This document shows, piece by piece, positions 9,055 to 18,166 of a DNA stretch of 41,970 nucleotides. The translations under genes and the position numbers were made by a program. Below the pieces are notes generated by a model. That model was not told where the DNA came from and did not search any database. It worked only from the letters and a program-made list of their open reading frames with translations. The stretch comes from Pararhodospirillum oryzae (GTDB taxonomy: Bacteria > Pseudomonadota > Alphaproteobacteria > Rhodospirillales > Rhodospirillaceae). Location of the stretch: the NCBI RefSeq assembly GCF_007992075.1, contig NZ_BJZO01000020.1, forward strand, positions 1 through 41,970, given 5' to 3'. Position 1 is the stretch's first letter. Each line of letters begins with the position of its first letter.

Positions 9055-10311
9055 TCAGGTGCCCGAGCGCAGGGCATAGCCGGCCCCGCGCGGATCGGTG
9101 GCGGCGCGGCAGGTTTCGGGCCGGGGCGGGATGCCGCCGGGGCACGAGCCCACGTTGACCCGCGCGCCGTCGGTCCGGCCGGCTTCGGAGCCAAGCACCG
9201 CTTCGGGATCGGCCCGGCCCTGGGTCAAGGGCCCGAGCAGGGCATCCAGCGCCCGGCCGGCCCCGGGCCCGGTGGCCGCGACCGCCAGATGGAACTCGTG
9301 GGAATGGTGATTGGTGACCAGCATCGTGGCCAGCCCGGTTTCCACCGGCGCGGCCAGCACCAGCCCCAGGTCGCTCAGCATGGTGCCGGTGCCAAACGGT
9401 TGCCCCATGGTCAAGGCGCACGCCACCGCCGCGCCATGGCGGTCGGCGACCACGAAGCTGGTGCCGGCGCGATCCGAGGCGCTTCCCGCCCCCTCGCCGA
9501 ACACGGCCCGGTGGCTGGTCTCGTAGCCCGCGGGCGCGTCGCTGGCCGGGCGCCACGCCGGCACCTGGGCGCGCAGGTCGTCCAGGGTCAGGCCAAAGCC
9601 CGCCGCGCCGGCTGCCCGGACCACGTCGCGGGCCAGCATGCCGTCATGCAGATCGCCGGCGCCTCGCTGGCGCACCCGCCCCAGGGTCGCGGCCAGGGCC
9701 GGCAGGGCAACGACCTGCCCTTCGACCACGCCGGCCGGCAACCCCGGCGCGCGCGCGCCGCCCAGACGCTGGACCAGGGCGCGCGGCACCGGGAACCCGA
9801 AACGCGCCAGGTTCTCGGCCGGCGCCACCACGCTTTCCCAGCGCAAGGTCCCGAAACGGGCTTGCAGGGCGAAAAGCCCGCGCGCCAGCGCCGGCACGGC
9901 CACGCCGCCCGCCGCTCCCCGCGCGCCGGCCGGCGTCGCGCGGAAATCCAGGGTTTCGGCGACATTGGTCTTGGGATCGTAGGCGAGGCACACGCCCCCC
10001 CCGCCCAGGCCCGCCGACGACGGCAGCGTCACCGCCAAGGTGAAGGCAAGGCCGGTGGCGGCATCGGCCGCCGTGCCTCCGGCCGACAGGATATCGCGGG
10101 CCACCAGCACCGCTTGCGGCTCGTCGGCGGCGATCACGCCCGCGAACCCCTCGACATGGCCGATCACCCCGGGGGGACGGGAATCCGCGCACGCCGCGAG
10201 CGTCAGCGCGAGGACGGTTCCCAGCCCCAAGGTCCAAAAGCCCGGCGCCGATTGACGCCCGCGACCCCGCTCCCTACCCTTGCTCACAGCACCTTTCCTT
10301 TTCACCGTCAT
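9055..10311 (-). CDS. Gamma-glutamyltransferase-like lipoprotein, short form
   Basis: 418 aa from the ATG at 10311 (GGAAG five bases upstream); a GTG at 10287 is an alternative. It has a basic N-terminus, a hydrophobic stretch and a lipobox (LALTLAAC), so it is probably a lipoprotein. Family signs are SSAGLGGGG, the nucleophile region AGTSFVVADRHGAAV with Thr at about residue 280, and FGTGTMLSDLGLVLAAP, which matches the FGSG..M...G.ILLNN stretch of GGT small subunits. GGTs self-cleave before this Thr and hydrolyse or transfer gamma-glutamyl groups, for example from glutathione. This protein is much shorter than typical GGTs (about 550 aa): roughly 280 + 139 residues against about 360 + 190. 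Its activity is therefore uncertain. It is divergent from the M48 protease gene with only about 10 bases between the start codons. Confidence 0.75.
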   Translation of the reverse strand: MTVKRKGAVSKGRERGRGRQSAPGFWTLGLGTVLALTLAACADSRPPGVIGHVEGFAGVIAADEPQAVLVARDILSAGGTAADAATGLAFTLAVTLPSSAGLGGGGVCLAYDPKTNVAETLDFRATPAGARGAAGGVAVPALARGLFALQARFGTLRWESVVAPAENLARFGFPVPRALVQRLGGARAPGLPAGVVEGQVVALPALAATLGRVRQRGAGDLHDGMLARDVVRAAGAAGFGLTLDDLRAQVPAWRPASDAPAGYETSHRAVFGEGAGSASDRAGTSFVVADRHGAAVACALTMGQPFGTGTMLSDLGLVLAAPVETGLATMLVTNHHSHEFHLAVAATGPGAGRALDALLGPLTQGRADPEAVLGSEAGRTDGARVNVGSCPGGIPPRPETCRAATDPRGAGYALRSGT

Positions 10312-10321
10312 GGTGGCTTCC

Positions 10322-11671
10322 ATGCGCACGCTTGCCGTCGTTTGTCTTGTTGCCTGCCTTGCGGCCCTGGCGCCTGGTCTGGTCCAGGCGCGCAGCCTGT
10401 CCTTGATTCGAGACGCGGAAATCGAACGTACCATCGCCACCTTCTCCGCGCCACTGCTGCGGGTCGGAGGATTCGGCGAGCGGGCCGTCACCATTCGGGT
10501 TCTGAATGACGACGCCGTCAACGCGTTCGCCACGACCGAATCAAGGATTTTCATCAACTCCGGCCTTCTGCTGCGCGCGGATGGCCCCGACGAGATCAAG
10601 GGCGTGATCGCCCACGAAATCGGCCACCTGGCCGGCGGCCACCTGTTGCGCCTGCGCGACCAGGTGGGCCAGTCGACCCTGTCCACCCTGGTCGGCGCGC
10701 TTGCCGGGGCGGCGGCCGGCGTCGCCGCCGGGCGGGCCGACGTGGGGGGCGCCGTGGCCCTGGGCGCGGCGCAGATGGCGAACCGCGACCTGCTGTCGTT
10801 CACCCGCCTGCAGGAAAACTCGGCCGATGCCTTCGCCATGCGGGCCCTGGACGCCACCGGGCAGTCAACGGCCGGGATGCTGCGGTTCTTCAACGTCCTC
10901 AAGGACCAGGAAGCCCTGATGTCCTCGTCGCAGGACGCCTACAACCGCACGCACCCCCTCACCTCGGAACGCATGGACGCGCTGGCCGCCCATCTGGCCC
11001 AGTCCCCCCTGGCCAACAAGCCGCCCGCGCCCGAGGACGTGGCCGCCTTCGCGCGCCTGAAGGCCAAGCTGTTTGCCTTTTTGCGTCCGCCGTCCACCAC
11101 CTTGGCCACCTACCCGGCCAGCGACACGTCGGTGGCGGGGCGCTACGCCCGGGCCATCGCCCACTACCGGCGCTCCGACCTGACGCAGGCGCTTCCCCTG
11201 ATCGATGCCCTGATCGCCGAGTTCCCGCGCGATCCCTGGTTCCACGAAATGCGCGCGCAGATGCTGTTCGAGCACCAGCGCCTGCCCGAGGCCCGGCTTT
11301 CCTATGCCGAGGCCGCCCGCCTCGCGCCCACCGAACCCTTGCTGCTCACCGAACTGGCCCATGTGGACACCGAACTGGGCGAGCCCCGGTTGCTGGAGGA
11401 AGCGCGGACCATGGCGAAGGCCGCCGTGGGCATCGAGCCAGACTTCCCCTTTGCCTGGCGCCAGTTGGCCAACGCTCACGGACGCCTGGGCGACGAGGGC
11501 CGCGCCGCCTATGCCCTCGCGGAAATGGCCCTGGCCCAGGGCGACCCCAAGGCCGCCTTGGAGTACGCCAAGCGCGCCCAGGCCCGTCTTGCCCCGGGCA
11601 CGCCCGAGGGCCTGCGCCTGCAAGACCTGATCGCCGAGGCCGAGCGCCAGCAAAAACGCGACGATCGATAA
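10322..11671 (+). CDS. Periplasmic M48 metalloprotease with TPR repeats (BepA/YfgC-like)
   Basis: 449 aa. A cleavable Sec signal is present (MRTLAVVCLVACLAALAPG, then VQA|R). The zinc site HEIGH is at residues 98-102 (IAHEIGHLAGGHLL), with a likely third ligand Glu in LQENSADAFAM. A glycine/alanine-rich loop (LVGALAGAAAGVAAGRADVG) lies between them. The C-terminal third (about 270-449) is made of TPR-like helices (ARAIAHYRRSDLTQALPLID; ARLSYAEAARLAPTEPLLLT). This architecture matches BepA, which degrades or chaperones stalled outer-membrane proteins at the BAM/Lpt machinery; that role is inferred. ATG 10322 was chosen because it starts directly on the signal peptide and has GGTGG upstream. 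Upstream in-frame Met codons would overlap the divergent gene. Confidence 0.9.
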   Translation: MRTLAVVCLVACLAALAPGLVQARSLSLIRDAEIERTIATFSAPLLRVGGFGERAVTIRVLNDDAVNAFATTESRIFINSGLLLRADGPDEIKGVIAHEIGHLAGGHLLRLRDQVGQSTLSTLVGALAGAAAGVAAGRADVGGAVALGAAQMANRDLLSFTRLQENSADAFAMRALDATGQSTAGMLRFFNVLKDQEALMSSSQDAYNRTHPLTSERMDALAAHLAQSPLANKPPAPEDVAAFARLKAKLFAFLRPPSTTLATYPASDTSVAGRYARAIAHYRRSDLTQALPLIDALIAEFPRDPWFHEMRAQMLFEHQRLPEARLSYAEAARLAPTEPLLLTELAHVDTELGEPRLLEEARTMAKAAVGIEPDFPFAWRQLANAHGRLGDEGRAAYALAEMALAQGDPKAALEYAKRAQARLAPGTPEGLRLQDLIAEAERQQKRDDR

Positions 11672-11698
11672 CAGCGGTGTTTTTCCAAGACCCCTTCA

Positions 11699-11726
11699 GG
11701 CCCCTCTTCCTTCGCGAAGGGGGGCC
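11699..11726. terminator. Shared hairpin between convergent genes
   Basis: GGCCCC, then CCTTCG/CGAAGG, then GGGGCC form a nested stem with a TCTT bulge, midway between the convergent M48 gene and the small unknown gene. There is no U-tract, so the call is tentative. Confidence 0.4.
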
Positions 11727-11741
11727 GGAGGACCGGAAGCG

Positions 11742-12119
11742 CTACCAGTTGCGCAAGACCAGATCCAGGGCGATGCCGCCCCCCGCCGCCCGGCGCACCG
11801 ATTTGTTGGCCGTGCGTGCCACCGGAATACGCTGCAACCGGCAGTAGCCGATCAAAACGAACATCAGTTCGGAAGCGGGAAAAAGGCGCGAGGTCGTGCG
11901 CCCCCCCGGAGACACGATGATCGCGGTCAGCTCCAGGGGATCGTCGTGAGTGACCGAAAAGCTCTGCACCACGTCCTCGGGATCGGGAAGCCCGGCCCGG
12001 GAATAGCCTCCTCGTTCGGCCTCGGCTTCCAGGCGCTGGCCCTCGGCGCGCAAAAGCGTGTCGATGGCGTCCTTCACCTCGGCGTCGCGAAAAACCAGGC
12101 GGCGCATCTCCATCGGCAT
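11742..12119 (-). CDS. Conserved-looking hypothetical protein, 125 aa
   Basis: Not recognised. From the ATG at 12119 (AGGAAGGA about 10 bases upstream) it encodes a soluble protein without signal or membrane segment. The N-terminal half is charged and helical (FRDAEVKDAIDTLLRAEGQR). The C-terminal half alternates strand-like and helical pieces (LTAIIVSPGGRTTSRLFPAS; SELMFVLIGYCRLQRIPVAR) and ends in VLRNW. The frame stays open further upstream, but that extension reads through the intergenic DNA as Arg/Gly/Pro-rich shadow sequence. The gene lies downstream of prfB on the same strand but is separated from it by a terminator and about 300 bases. Confidence 0.6.
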   Translation of the reverse strand: MPMEMRRLVFRDAEVKDAIDTLLRAEGQRLEAEAERGGYSRAGLPDPEDVVQSFSVTHDDPLELTAIIVSPGGRTTSRLFPASELMFVLIGYCRLQRIPVARTANKSVRRAAGGGIALDLVLRNW

Positions 12120-12427
12120 GCCCGAAGGATCCTTCCTGCTCAAGGGCCGGGTCCGGTCCACGGCCCGCGCCCTTCCCCCCTGGATACCCCGGGGATGTCC
12201 TGGGCCGTTCCTTTGGATCCGGCCGGCCATGCTGGCACAGCCCCCAGGCATGGACAAAGCCGCGTTTCCCGGAACGATTGTTCCGTTCGCGCGCCGCGCC
12301 CCCCTGCCCGGCCCCCTTGGAACGCCCCGGATGTCCTCATCCCGGAAACGCGCCCCAACGGGTGGGTCAAGCATACGGGATCCGGCCTTTCCAGAAGATG
12401 AAAAGGCCGGATGCCCCCGAACAGGGA
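12120..12427. other. Intergenic region downstream of prfB
   Basis: 308 bases without a gene. It contains the prfB terminator (12381-12411) and a perfect 6-4-6 dyad, CGGAAC-GATT-GTTCCG, at 12270-12285. A weak promoter-like TTGTCC-17-CAGCAT lies on the minus strand at about 12230-12260. Confidence 0.5.
12381..12411 (-). terminator. Hairpin terminator of prfB
   Basis: A perfect 10-bp stem (TCCGGCCTTT / AAAGGCCGGA) with an 11-nt loop starts about 17 bases past the prfB stop. The minus strand continues with TCCCGT, so the U-tract is weak. Confidence 0.6.
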
Positions 12428-13550
12428 TCAGTTCTTGACGCGTTCGTCGGCGCCGCTCAGACGGGCCGCCAGCGACGCCGCCATGAACTGGTCCAGGTCG
12501 CCGTCGAGAACGCCTTGCGTATCCGAGGTTTCCACCTGGGTGCGCAGGTCCTTGACCATCTGGTAGGGCTGCAGCACATACGACCGGATCTGATGCCCCC
12601 AACCGATATCGGTCTTGGTGTCTTCCAGGGCCTGGGCCGCCGCCTCGCGAATCTGCAACTCACGCTCGTAAAGACGGGCGCGCAGCATCTTCCAGCAGTT
12701 ATCCTTGTTCTGGTGCTGCGAGCGCTCCGACTGGCACTGCACGACGATGTTGGTCGGCAGGTGGGTGATGCGCACCGCCGATTCGGTCCGGTTCACGTGC
12801 TGGCCGCCGGCGCCCGAGGCGCGGTAGACGTCGATGCGGCAGTCCTTTTCCTCGATCACGATGTCGATGGTGTCATCCACCACCGGGAACACCCAAACCG
12901 AGGAAAAGCTGGTGTGGCGCCGGGCCGAGCTGTCGTAGGGGGAAATGCGCACCAACCGGTGAACGCCGCTTTCCGTCTTCAGCCAGCCATAGGCGTTGCG
13001 GCCGCTGATGCGCACGGTGCACGACTTGATGCCGGCTTCCTCGCCCTCGCTCTCTTCCAGGTATTCCACCTTGTAGCCGTGGGCATCGGCCCAGCGGGTA
13101 TACATGCGCAGCAGGATCTGGGCCCAGTCCTGGGCCTCGGTGCCGCCAGCGCCGGCGTTGACTTCCAAATAGCAGTCGTTGCCGTCCGCCTCGCCCGACA
13201 ACAGGCTTTCCAGCTCCATCTGGCGGGCCCTGGCGCTCAGGGCCTGCAACTGGGCCTCGCCCTCGGCGATGGTGTCGGGATCGTCCTCGGCCTCGCCCAG
13301 CTCGATCAGGGTCAAGGCGTCGTCCATGGTGCTTTCCAACGTGCGCACGTTGGCGATGCTATCTTGCAGCTGGGTCCGTTCGCGCATCAAGGTCTGGGCC
13401 TTGGCGGCGTTGTTCCACAGGTTGGGATCCTCGGTCAGGGCATCGAGTTCGTCGAGGCGACGCAGGGCATTATCCCAGTCAAAGATGCCTCCTCAGCAGG
13501 TCCATCGCCTGCTTGATCCGGTCAACAAGGGCCTGATGTTCCGCTCGCAT
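12428..13550 (-). CDS. prfB: Peptide chain release factor 2, with programmed +1 frameshift
   Basis: RF2 recognises UGA/UAA and triggers peptide release. The gene is in two frames. The first 23 codons (ATG at 13550, [21 protein letters not shown]...) end at an in-frame TGA at 13481-13479. The remaining 350 codons are read after a +1 shift, giving about 373 aa, normal for RF2. The shift site is classical: AGGAGG (13493-13488), three bases, then CTT TGA C. The body has the GGQ catalytic motif ([20 protein letters not shown]). The stop-recognition tripeptide reads SPY ([17 protein letters not shown]) where E. coli RF2 has SPF. This is autoregulation: scarce RF2 lets the ribosome pause at UGA and shift. 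It follows the PBP1A gene on the same strand. Confidence 0.96.
13478..13493 (-). promoter_or_regulatory. prfB: prfB programmed frameshift site
   Basis: AGGAGG, CAT, CTT, TGA, C on the minus strand. The internal Shine-Dalgarno-like element sits three bases before the slippery CTT, the same spacing as in E. coli. Confidence 0.95.
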
Positions 13551-13720
13551 GCCGCGGGGTTGCCTTTCTTGTCTGGTCGGCGCGCCCCAGGCCCCAAGGG
13601 AGCCCGGGGCGACCCAGTAAAACGACCGGAAGACCCGAACGGCCTCCCGAACGGAAAAGGGAGCATGACCCCCCGGGGAAGGTTTCTCCTCCCCGAAGGG
13701 TCCTTGGGTGATCCCTTGGT

Positions 13721-16408
13721 TTAGTACAAGCCGCCGGCGGCGGGCGCCCCCGAGCTGCCCGAGCCGCTCCAGGCGGGACCCTCGCCTCCCGGCGGCAGGG
13801 CTCCGGTGCCATCCGGGCTTCCCGGCCACGCGCCCGTCCCATCCACGCCCAAGGCGCCGGGGGCCGAGCCATCGATCACGAACGACGAGGCCACCGACGG
13901 CTCGGTGCCGGGCTTGAAGGCTTCCAGGATCGCGTTCTCGGATCCCGGGCCCACCCGCTGGCCGGTCATGCGATCGATGCGCACGAACTTGATGCCCGAC
14001 GGCACATGGAAGGGCAGGTCCGGCTTGTCGGCCAGCGCGCCTTTCATGAAGTCGGTGAAAATGGGCGCGGCCGCCGTCGACCCCGCCTCGTGTCCGCCCA
14101 GGGTGCGCGGCTCGTCGAAGCCCACGAAGACCCCACACACCAGATCGGGCGAGAAGCCCACGAACCAGGTATCCAGGCTGTCGTTCGAGGTGCCGGTCTT
14201 GCCCGCCACCGTCTTGCCCACGGCGCGAACCCGGGCGCCGGTGCCCCGCTGGACCACGCCTTGCAGGATCGAGACCATCTGATACGCCGACAGGGGATCG
14301 GTCATGACTTCGCGGTTGTCGGTGATCGCGGGAATCCCCCCCGACGGATCCGGGGCGACGCAGCCCTCGCACGGCCGGCTGTCGTGGCGATAGATGGTTT
14401 CGCCGGTCCGGTTCTGGATGCGGTCGATCAAGGTGGGTTCGATGCGCCGCCCGCCGTTGACCAGCATGGCATAGGCCGTGGTCAGGTGCATGACCGTGGT
14501 TTCCACCGCGCCCAGCGACGCGGCCAGCACCCGGGGCATGGTTTCCACCACCCCGAACTTCTCGGCGTACTGGGCGACGACATCCATGCCCACGGCGTTG
14601 GCCAGGCGAACGGTCATGAGATTGCGCGATTTCTCGATGCCCATGCGCAAGGTCGTGGGCCCGTAGTACTCGCCGCCGTAGTTCTTGGGGCGCCACAGGG
14701 GTTGCCCCGGACCGGGGTCGTACACAAAGGGCGCGTCCAAGATCAGGGTCGCCGGGGTGTAGCCGTGGTCAAGCGCCGCCAGGTACACGAACGGTTTGAA
14801 CGAGGAACCGGGCTGGCGCTTGGCCTGGGTCGCGCGGTTGAACTCGGAACGCGCCCGGGAAAAGCCGCCCACCATGGCCAGCACGCGCCCGGTGTGGGGA
14901 TCCATGGCGACCAGGGCGCCCTCGACATCGGGCATCTGGCGCAGGGCGAAGGTGCCGTTGGGATAGGCCTTGCCCTTGGCGTTGGCGCTCACCGCCTCGA
15001 CCAGGACGACATCGCCCACCTTCAGCACGTCGGCGGGCTTGCGCGGTTGGGCGCCGGTCCGCTGGCCCGAAAGCCAGGGGCGCGCCCAGCTCATTTCCGC
15101 CATGGGGATGGTGCCCCCATAGCCATCGGTGAAGCCCAGGCGGGCCTCGCCGGCGTCCACGCGCAAGATCACGGCAAGGCGCCAGGAGTCGGGAACCCCG
15201 GGCGGCACCGCCACGGCGCCGAGCAGGTCCTTCCAGCCCGTGCCCACGGGCAAGGTCGCGACCGGGCCGCGCCAGCCGTGGCGCCGGTCGTAATCGATCA
15301 GGCCCTGGCGCAGGGCATCGGTGGCCAGGTCCTGGAGCCGGGGGTCAAGGGTGGTGCGCACGTACATGCCGCCCTTGTACAGGGCTTCCTCGCCGTAACG
15401 GGCCTGAAGCTGGCGGCGGACTTCCTCGGAGAAGAACTCGCCGTGACGCACCGACTGCGCCTCGTCGCGGGGATGAACCTCCAGGGGCTCGCGGGTGGCC
15501 TCCTCGGCCTGGGCGGCGGTGATGTGGCCATCCTCGGCCATGCGCTGCAACACCCAGTCGCGCCGTCCCCGCGCCGCCTCGGGCCGGCGGATCGGATTGT
15601 AGTTGTTGGGCGCCTTGGGCAAGGCGGCCAGGAACGCCGCCTCGGCCACGGTCAGTTCATCAAGGCCCTTGTTGAAATAGTTCATGGCGGCGGCCGCGAC
15701 GCCGTAGGACCCCTGGCCGAGGTAAATTTCGTTCAGGTACAGTTCCAGGATTCGTTCCTTGGAAAAGGCCTGCTCGATTCGAAAAGCCAGGATGGCTTCC
15801 TTGATCTTGCGATCGATCGAGACTTCGCTCGACAGCAGGAAATTCTTGGCAACCTGCTGGGTGATGGTGGACGCCCCCACCGGCCGGCGCCCCGAGCCCA
15901 CGTTGCGCAGGTTGGTGAGAACGGCGCGGAACAGGCCCACGAAATCGACACCCGAGTGTTCGTAGAAATTCTTGTCCTCGGCCGAGAGGAAGGCATTGAT
16001 CACGAATTGGGGAATGGCCTGGATCGGCACGTACACGCGCCGCTCGATGGCGTATTCGGCCATCAGGCGGCCGTCGCTGGCCAGGACCCGGGTGGTGATG
16101 GGCGGCTCGTACTTGGCCAGGGCCCGGTAATCGGGCAGATCCCCGCCGAAGCGGTCGGCCAGGACAAGCAGGCCGCCGCTCCCCCCGATCAGGAGAAGCA
16201 AGGCAAGGGACAGGACGATCCGTATCATCGGCCGCGATCCGGGTCTGAAAAAAAGGGACAAGAAGCGCCCCCGCGTCCGCGCGGAAGGTCGCTCCCGGGG
16301 GGCCTGTCGGTCATCACGGGGCGGCCGGGAAGGCCCGTCCCCGGAATCATCACGGGCGTTACGGCCCCGATCAGGGCCGCCACGCCCGTTGCTGTTGAAG
16401 AACGGCAT
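13721..16408 (-). CDS. mrcA: Class A penicillin-binding protein 1A (bifunctional glycosyltransferase/transpeptidase)
   Basis: 895 aa from the ATG at 16408; an ATG at 16414 is also possible. The basic, disordered cytoplasmic tail (1-60) is followed by a membrane anchor (about 61-84, IRIVLSLALLLLIGGSGGLL). The GT51 domain begins near residue 90, with its catalytic Glu at about 144 (SAEDKNFYEHSGVD). The transpeptidase carries SxxK in RQPGSSFKPF (about 530), SxN in EKSRNLMTV, and KTG in VAGKTGTSNDSLD (about 735). The C-terminal tail is Pro/Gly/Ser-rich. The protein polymerises and cross-links peptidoglycan in the periplasm. The start overlaps the amiC end by about 38 bases, so the two genes are probably co-transcribed and coupled; prfB follows after 170 bases. 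The SD at either candidate start is poor, consistent with coupling. Confidence 0.94.
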   Translation of the reverse strand: MPFFNSNGRGGPDRGRNARDDSGDGPSRPPRDDRQAPRERPSARTRGRFLSLFFRPGSRPMIRIVLSLALLLLIGGSGGLLVLADRFGGDLPDYRALAKYEPPITTRVLASDGRLMAEYAIERRVYVPIQAIPQFVINAFLSAEDKNFYEHSGVDFVGLFRAVLTNLRNVGSGRRPVGASTITQQVAKNFLLSSEVSIDRKIKEAILAFRIEQAFSKERILELYLNEIYLGQGSYGVAAAAMNYFNKGLDELTVAEAAFLAALPKAPNNYNPIRRPEAARGRRDWVLQRMAEDGHITAAQAEEATREPLEVHPRDEAQSVRHGEFFSEEVRRQLQARYGEEALYKGGMYVRTTLDPRLQDLATDALRQGLIDYDRRHGWRGPVATLPVGTGWKDLLGAVAVPPGVPDSWRLAVILRVDAGEARLGFTDGYGGTIPMAEMSWARPWLSGQRTGAQPRKPADVLKVGDVVLVEAVSANAKGKAYPNGTFALRQMPDVEGALVAMDPHTGRVLAMVGGFSRARSEFNRATQAKRQPGSSFKPFVYLAALDHGYTPATLILDAPFVYDPGPGQPLWRPKNYGGEYYGPTTLRMGIEKSRNLMTVRLANAVGMDVVAQYAEKFGVVETMPRVLAASLGAVETTVMHLTTAYAMLVNGGRRIEPTLIDRIQNRTGETIYRHDSRPCEGCVAPDPSGGIPAITDNREVMTDPLSAYQMVSILQGVVQRGTGARVRAVGKTVAGKTGTSNDSLDTWFVGFSPDLVCGVFVGFDEPRTLGGHEAGSTAAAPIFTDFMKGALADKPDLPFHVPSGIKFVRIDRMTGQRVGPGSENAILEAFKPGTEPSVASSFVIDGSAPGALGVDGTGAWPGSPDGTGALPPGGEGPAWSGSGSSGAPAAGGLY

Positions 16409-18074
16409 AATCATCAATACTTTGGGTGATGGCTTGCGCCAGCTTGGACCGGTAGGCGACGGTGCGCAAGAGCTTTTCATCCGCGGCGTTGGACAAGAAC
16501 CCCATTTCGATCAGAACCGAAGGCACGTCCGGGGCCTTGAGCACCGCGAAACCGGCCGATCGCAAGGGCTTGTACAGCCGGCGCACGTCGCCCGGCAGGT
16601 TGCGCAGCAAGGTGGTGGCGAACAGGGCCGAGTTGTTCATGGTGGCGCGCTGGGCCAGGTCGATCAGAATCGTGGCCACGTCCGGCGACTGCTGGGACAA
16701 GTCGGCGCTGAGCAGGATGTCGGCCTTGTTTTCGCGGTCGGCCAGGGCGGCGGCCTCGGCGTCGGACGCGGTTTCCGAAAGGGTGTAGACCGAAAGACCG
16801 CGCACGCCAGGATCGTGCATGGCGTCGGCGTGCAACGAAATGAACAGGTCGCCCTCGGCCTGGCGCCCCAGGGCCACCCGCTCGCGCAGCTGGACGGCGG
16901 TGTCGTTCGAGCGCGTGAGCACGACCCGGTAACGCCCGGTTTCCTCCAGCATCTTGCGCAGCTCGCGCGCCATGGTCAGCGTGATTTCCTTTTCGTACAG
17001 GCCATCGGGGGCGATGGTCCCGGGATCGCGGCCGCCATGGCCGGGATCAAGCACGATCACCGGCCGGCGCCCCGGCTGGGCCGCCAGGGTGCGGGGCGGC
17101 TTGGAAGCGGGCACGGGCACCCGGCGCCCATCGGCCAGGCGCACCATCACCGGCCCCTCGCGCGAGACGACGGGCGAGGCGTCGCCCCCCGGGAACGGGG
17201 AACCGGCACCGCTCGCGGCGGCCGGCGCCCCGGCCGGAGGAACGGGCGCGGGGGGCGCCATCGACGCGGGCGGCGTGGACACCCCGGCCGGAGGCGCGGG
17301 GGTTGTCGTGTAGGTCGCCGGGATGGGCGTGGGGTCCGAGGCCGGTTCATACGAAACCATCGACGCCGTTGCCCCCGCCGCCCGACGCGGGCGCAGATCC
17401 ACGGGTCCCGTCGTCGCCATCGGGGCCACGGGGCCCGTCGTCGCCATCGGGGCCACCGGGGCCACCGGGCCGGACCCGGCGCCCGCCGGCGCGCTCGGAG
17501 TGGGAAAAACCCCCGACGCGGACGCGAGCCCGCCCGAGGCCGGCTCGGCGGAAACCGGAGCCGACGCGGCCCGGGTCGACGGCGCCGGAGTCAGGGTTTG
17601 CGGCACCACCGGCGCGGGGACACGCCCGACGGTGGCCAGGAAGGCGTTCCGGTCCACCCCCGTCAGGTCCAAGACCAGGCGCCAGCCGTGACCGCCCTGC
17701 GGTTCAAGCAGAAAATCCTTGTCGACCACGGCCGGGCGGGCGAGATCGATCACGACCCGCGACAGGCCACTCTCGCCCGGACCGGTGCGCAGGGCCTTGA
17801 TCACCCCCGCCCCGCGTGGCAAGGAGGCAGGGAAGGTGGTTTCGCTGAGGTCCAAGATCAGGCGCGGGGGATCGGCGACCGCGAAGGTCCGCCAGACCAC
17901 CCGGTCGCTGAGGTCCATCACCACGCGGGTTGTCGCGCCGTGATCGCCCAGCCGCACGCCGGTCGCCTGCACCGCCGCCCGCGCCGCCCGGGGCACCAAG
18001 ACCCCGGCCGCCAGGATCGGGGCGCTGCCCAACAACGCGCGGCGGCTAATTCCTGTGCGCCTGTGATCGCTCAT
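16371..18074 (-). CDS. amiC: N-acetylmuramoyl-L-alanine amidase (AmiC type, Tat-exported)
   Basis: 567 aa. A twin-arginine signal is present (ISRRALLGSAPILAAGVLVP), followed by an AMIN domain (about 37-130) that targets septal peptidoglycan. A long Pro/Ala/Thr-rich linker (about 150-335) contains a 9-residue repeat (VAPMATTGP). The catalytic Amidase_3 domain has zinc ligands in LDPGHGGRDPG (about 345), the Glu in YEKEITL, and His in ISLHADAMHDPG (about 412), plus the catalytic Glu in SVLIEMGFLSNAAD (about 521). It cleaves the amide between MurNAc and the stem peptide during cell separation. The linker is long for the family. A clear promoter lies at 18138-18166, and PBP1A follows with overlap. 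Confidence 0.95.
   Translation of the reverse strand: MSDHRRTGISRRALLGSAPILAAGVLVPRAARAAVQATGVRLGDHGATTRVVMDLSDRVVWRTFAVADPPRLILDLSETTFPASLPRGAGVIKALRTGPGESGLSRVVIDLARPAVVDKDFLLEPQGGHGWRLVLDLTGVDRNAFLATVGRVPAPVVPQTLTPAPSTRAASAPVSAEPASGGLASASGVFPTPSAPAGAGSGPVAPVAPMATTGPVAPMATTGPVDLRPRRAAGATASMVSYEPASDPTPIPATYTTTPAPPAGVSTPPASMAPPAPVPPAGAPAAASGAGSPFPGGDASPVVSREGPVMVRLADGRRVPVPASKPPRTLAAQPGRRPVIVLDPGHGGRDPGTIAPDGLYEKEITLTMARELRKMLEETGRYRVVLTRSNDTAVQLRERVALGRQAEGDLFISLHADAMHDPGVRGLSVYTLSETASDAEAAALADRENKADILLSADLSQQSPDVATILIDLAQRATMNNSALFATTLLRNLPGDVRRLYKPLRSAGFAVLKAPDVPSVLIEMGFLSNAADEKLLRTVAYRSKLAQAITQSIDDYAVLQQQRAWRP
17403..17456. repeat. Two tandem 27-bp copies inside the amiC linker
   Basis: Units at 17403-17429 and 17430-17456 differ only in their first few bases. 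They keep the reading frame and encode two copies of a 9-residue Pro/Ala/Thr element, so length variation between strains would be tolerated. Confidence 0.8.
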
Positions 18075-18137
18075 CCCCGTTCACCCGACCTGACACTTCG
18101 TCGACGCCAACACCCACCATCATAGCCCCCTGTCCCC

Positions 18138-18166
18138 GGTATAGGGGAGAGGGAGCCCGCAATCAA
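18138..18166 (-). promoter_or_regulatory. Probable sigma70-type promoter of amiC
   Basis: TTGATT-17-TATACC on the minus strand, about 65 bases upstream of the amiC ATG. Confidence 0.6.
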
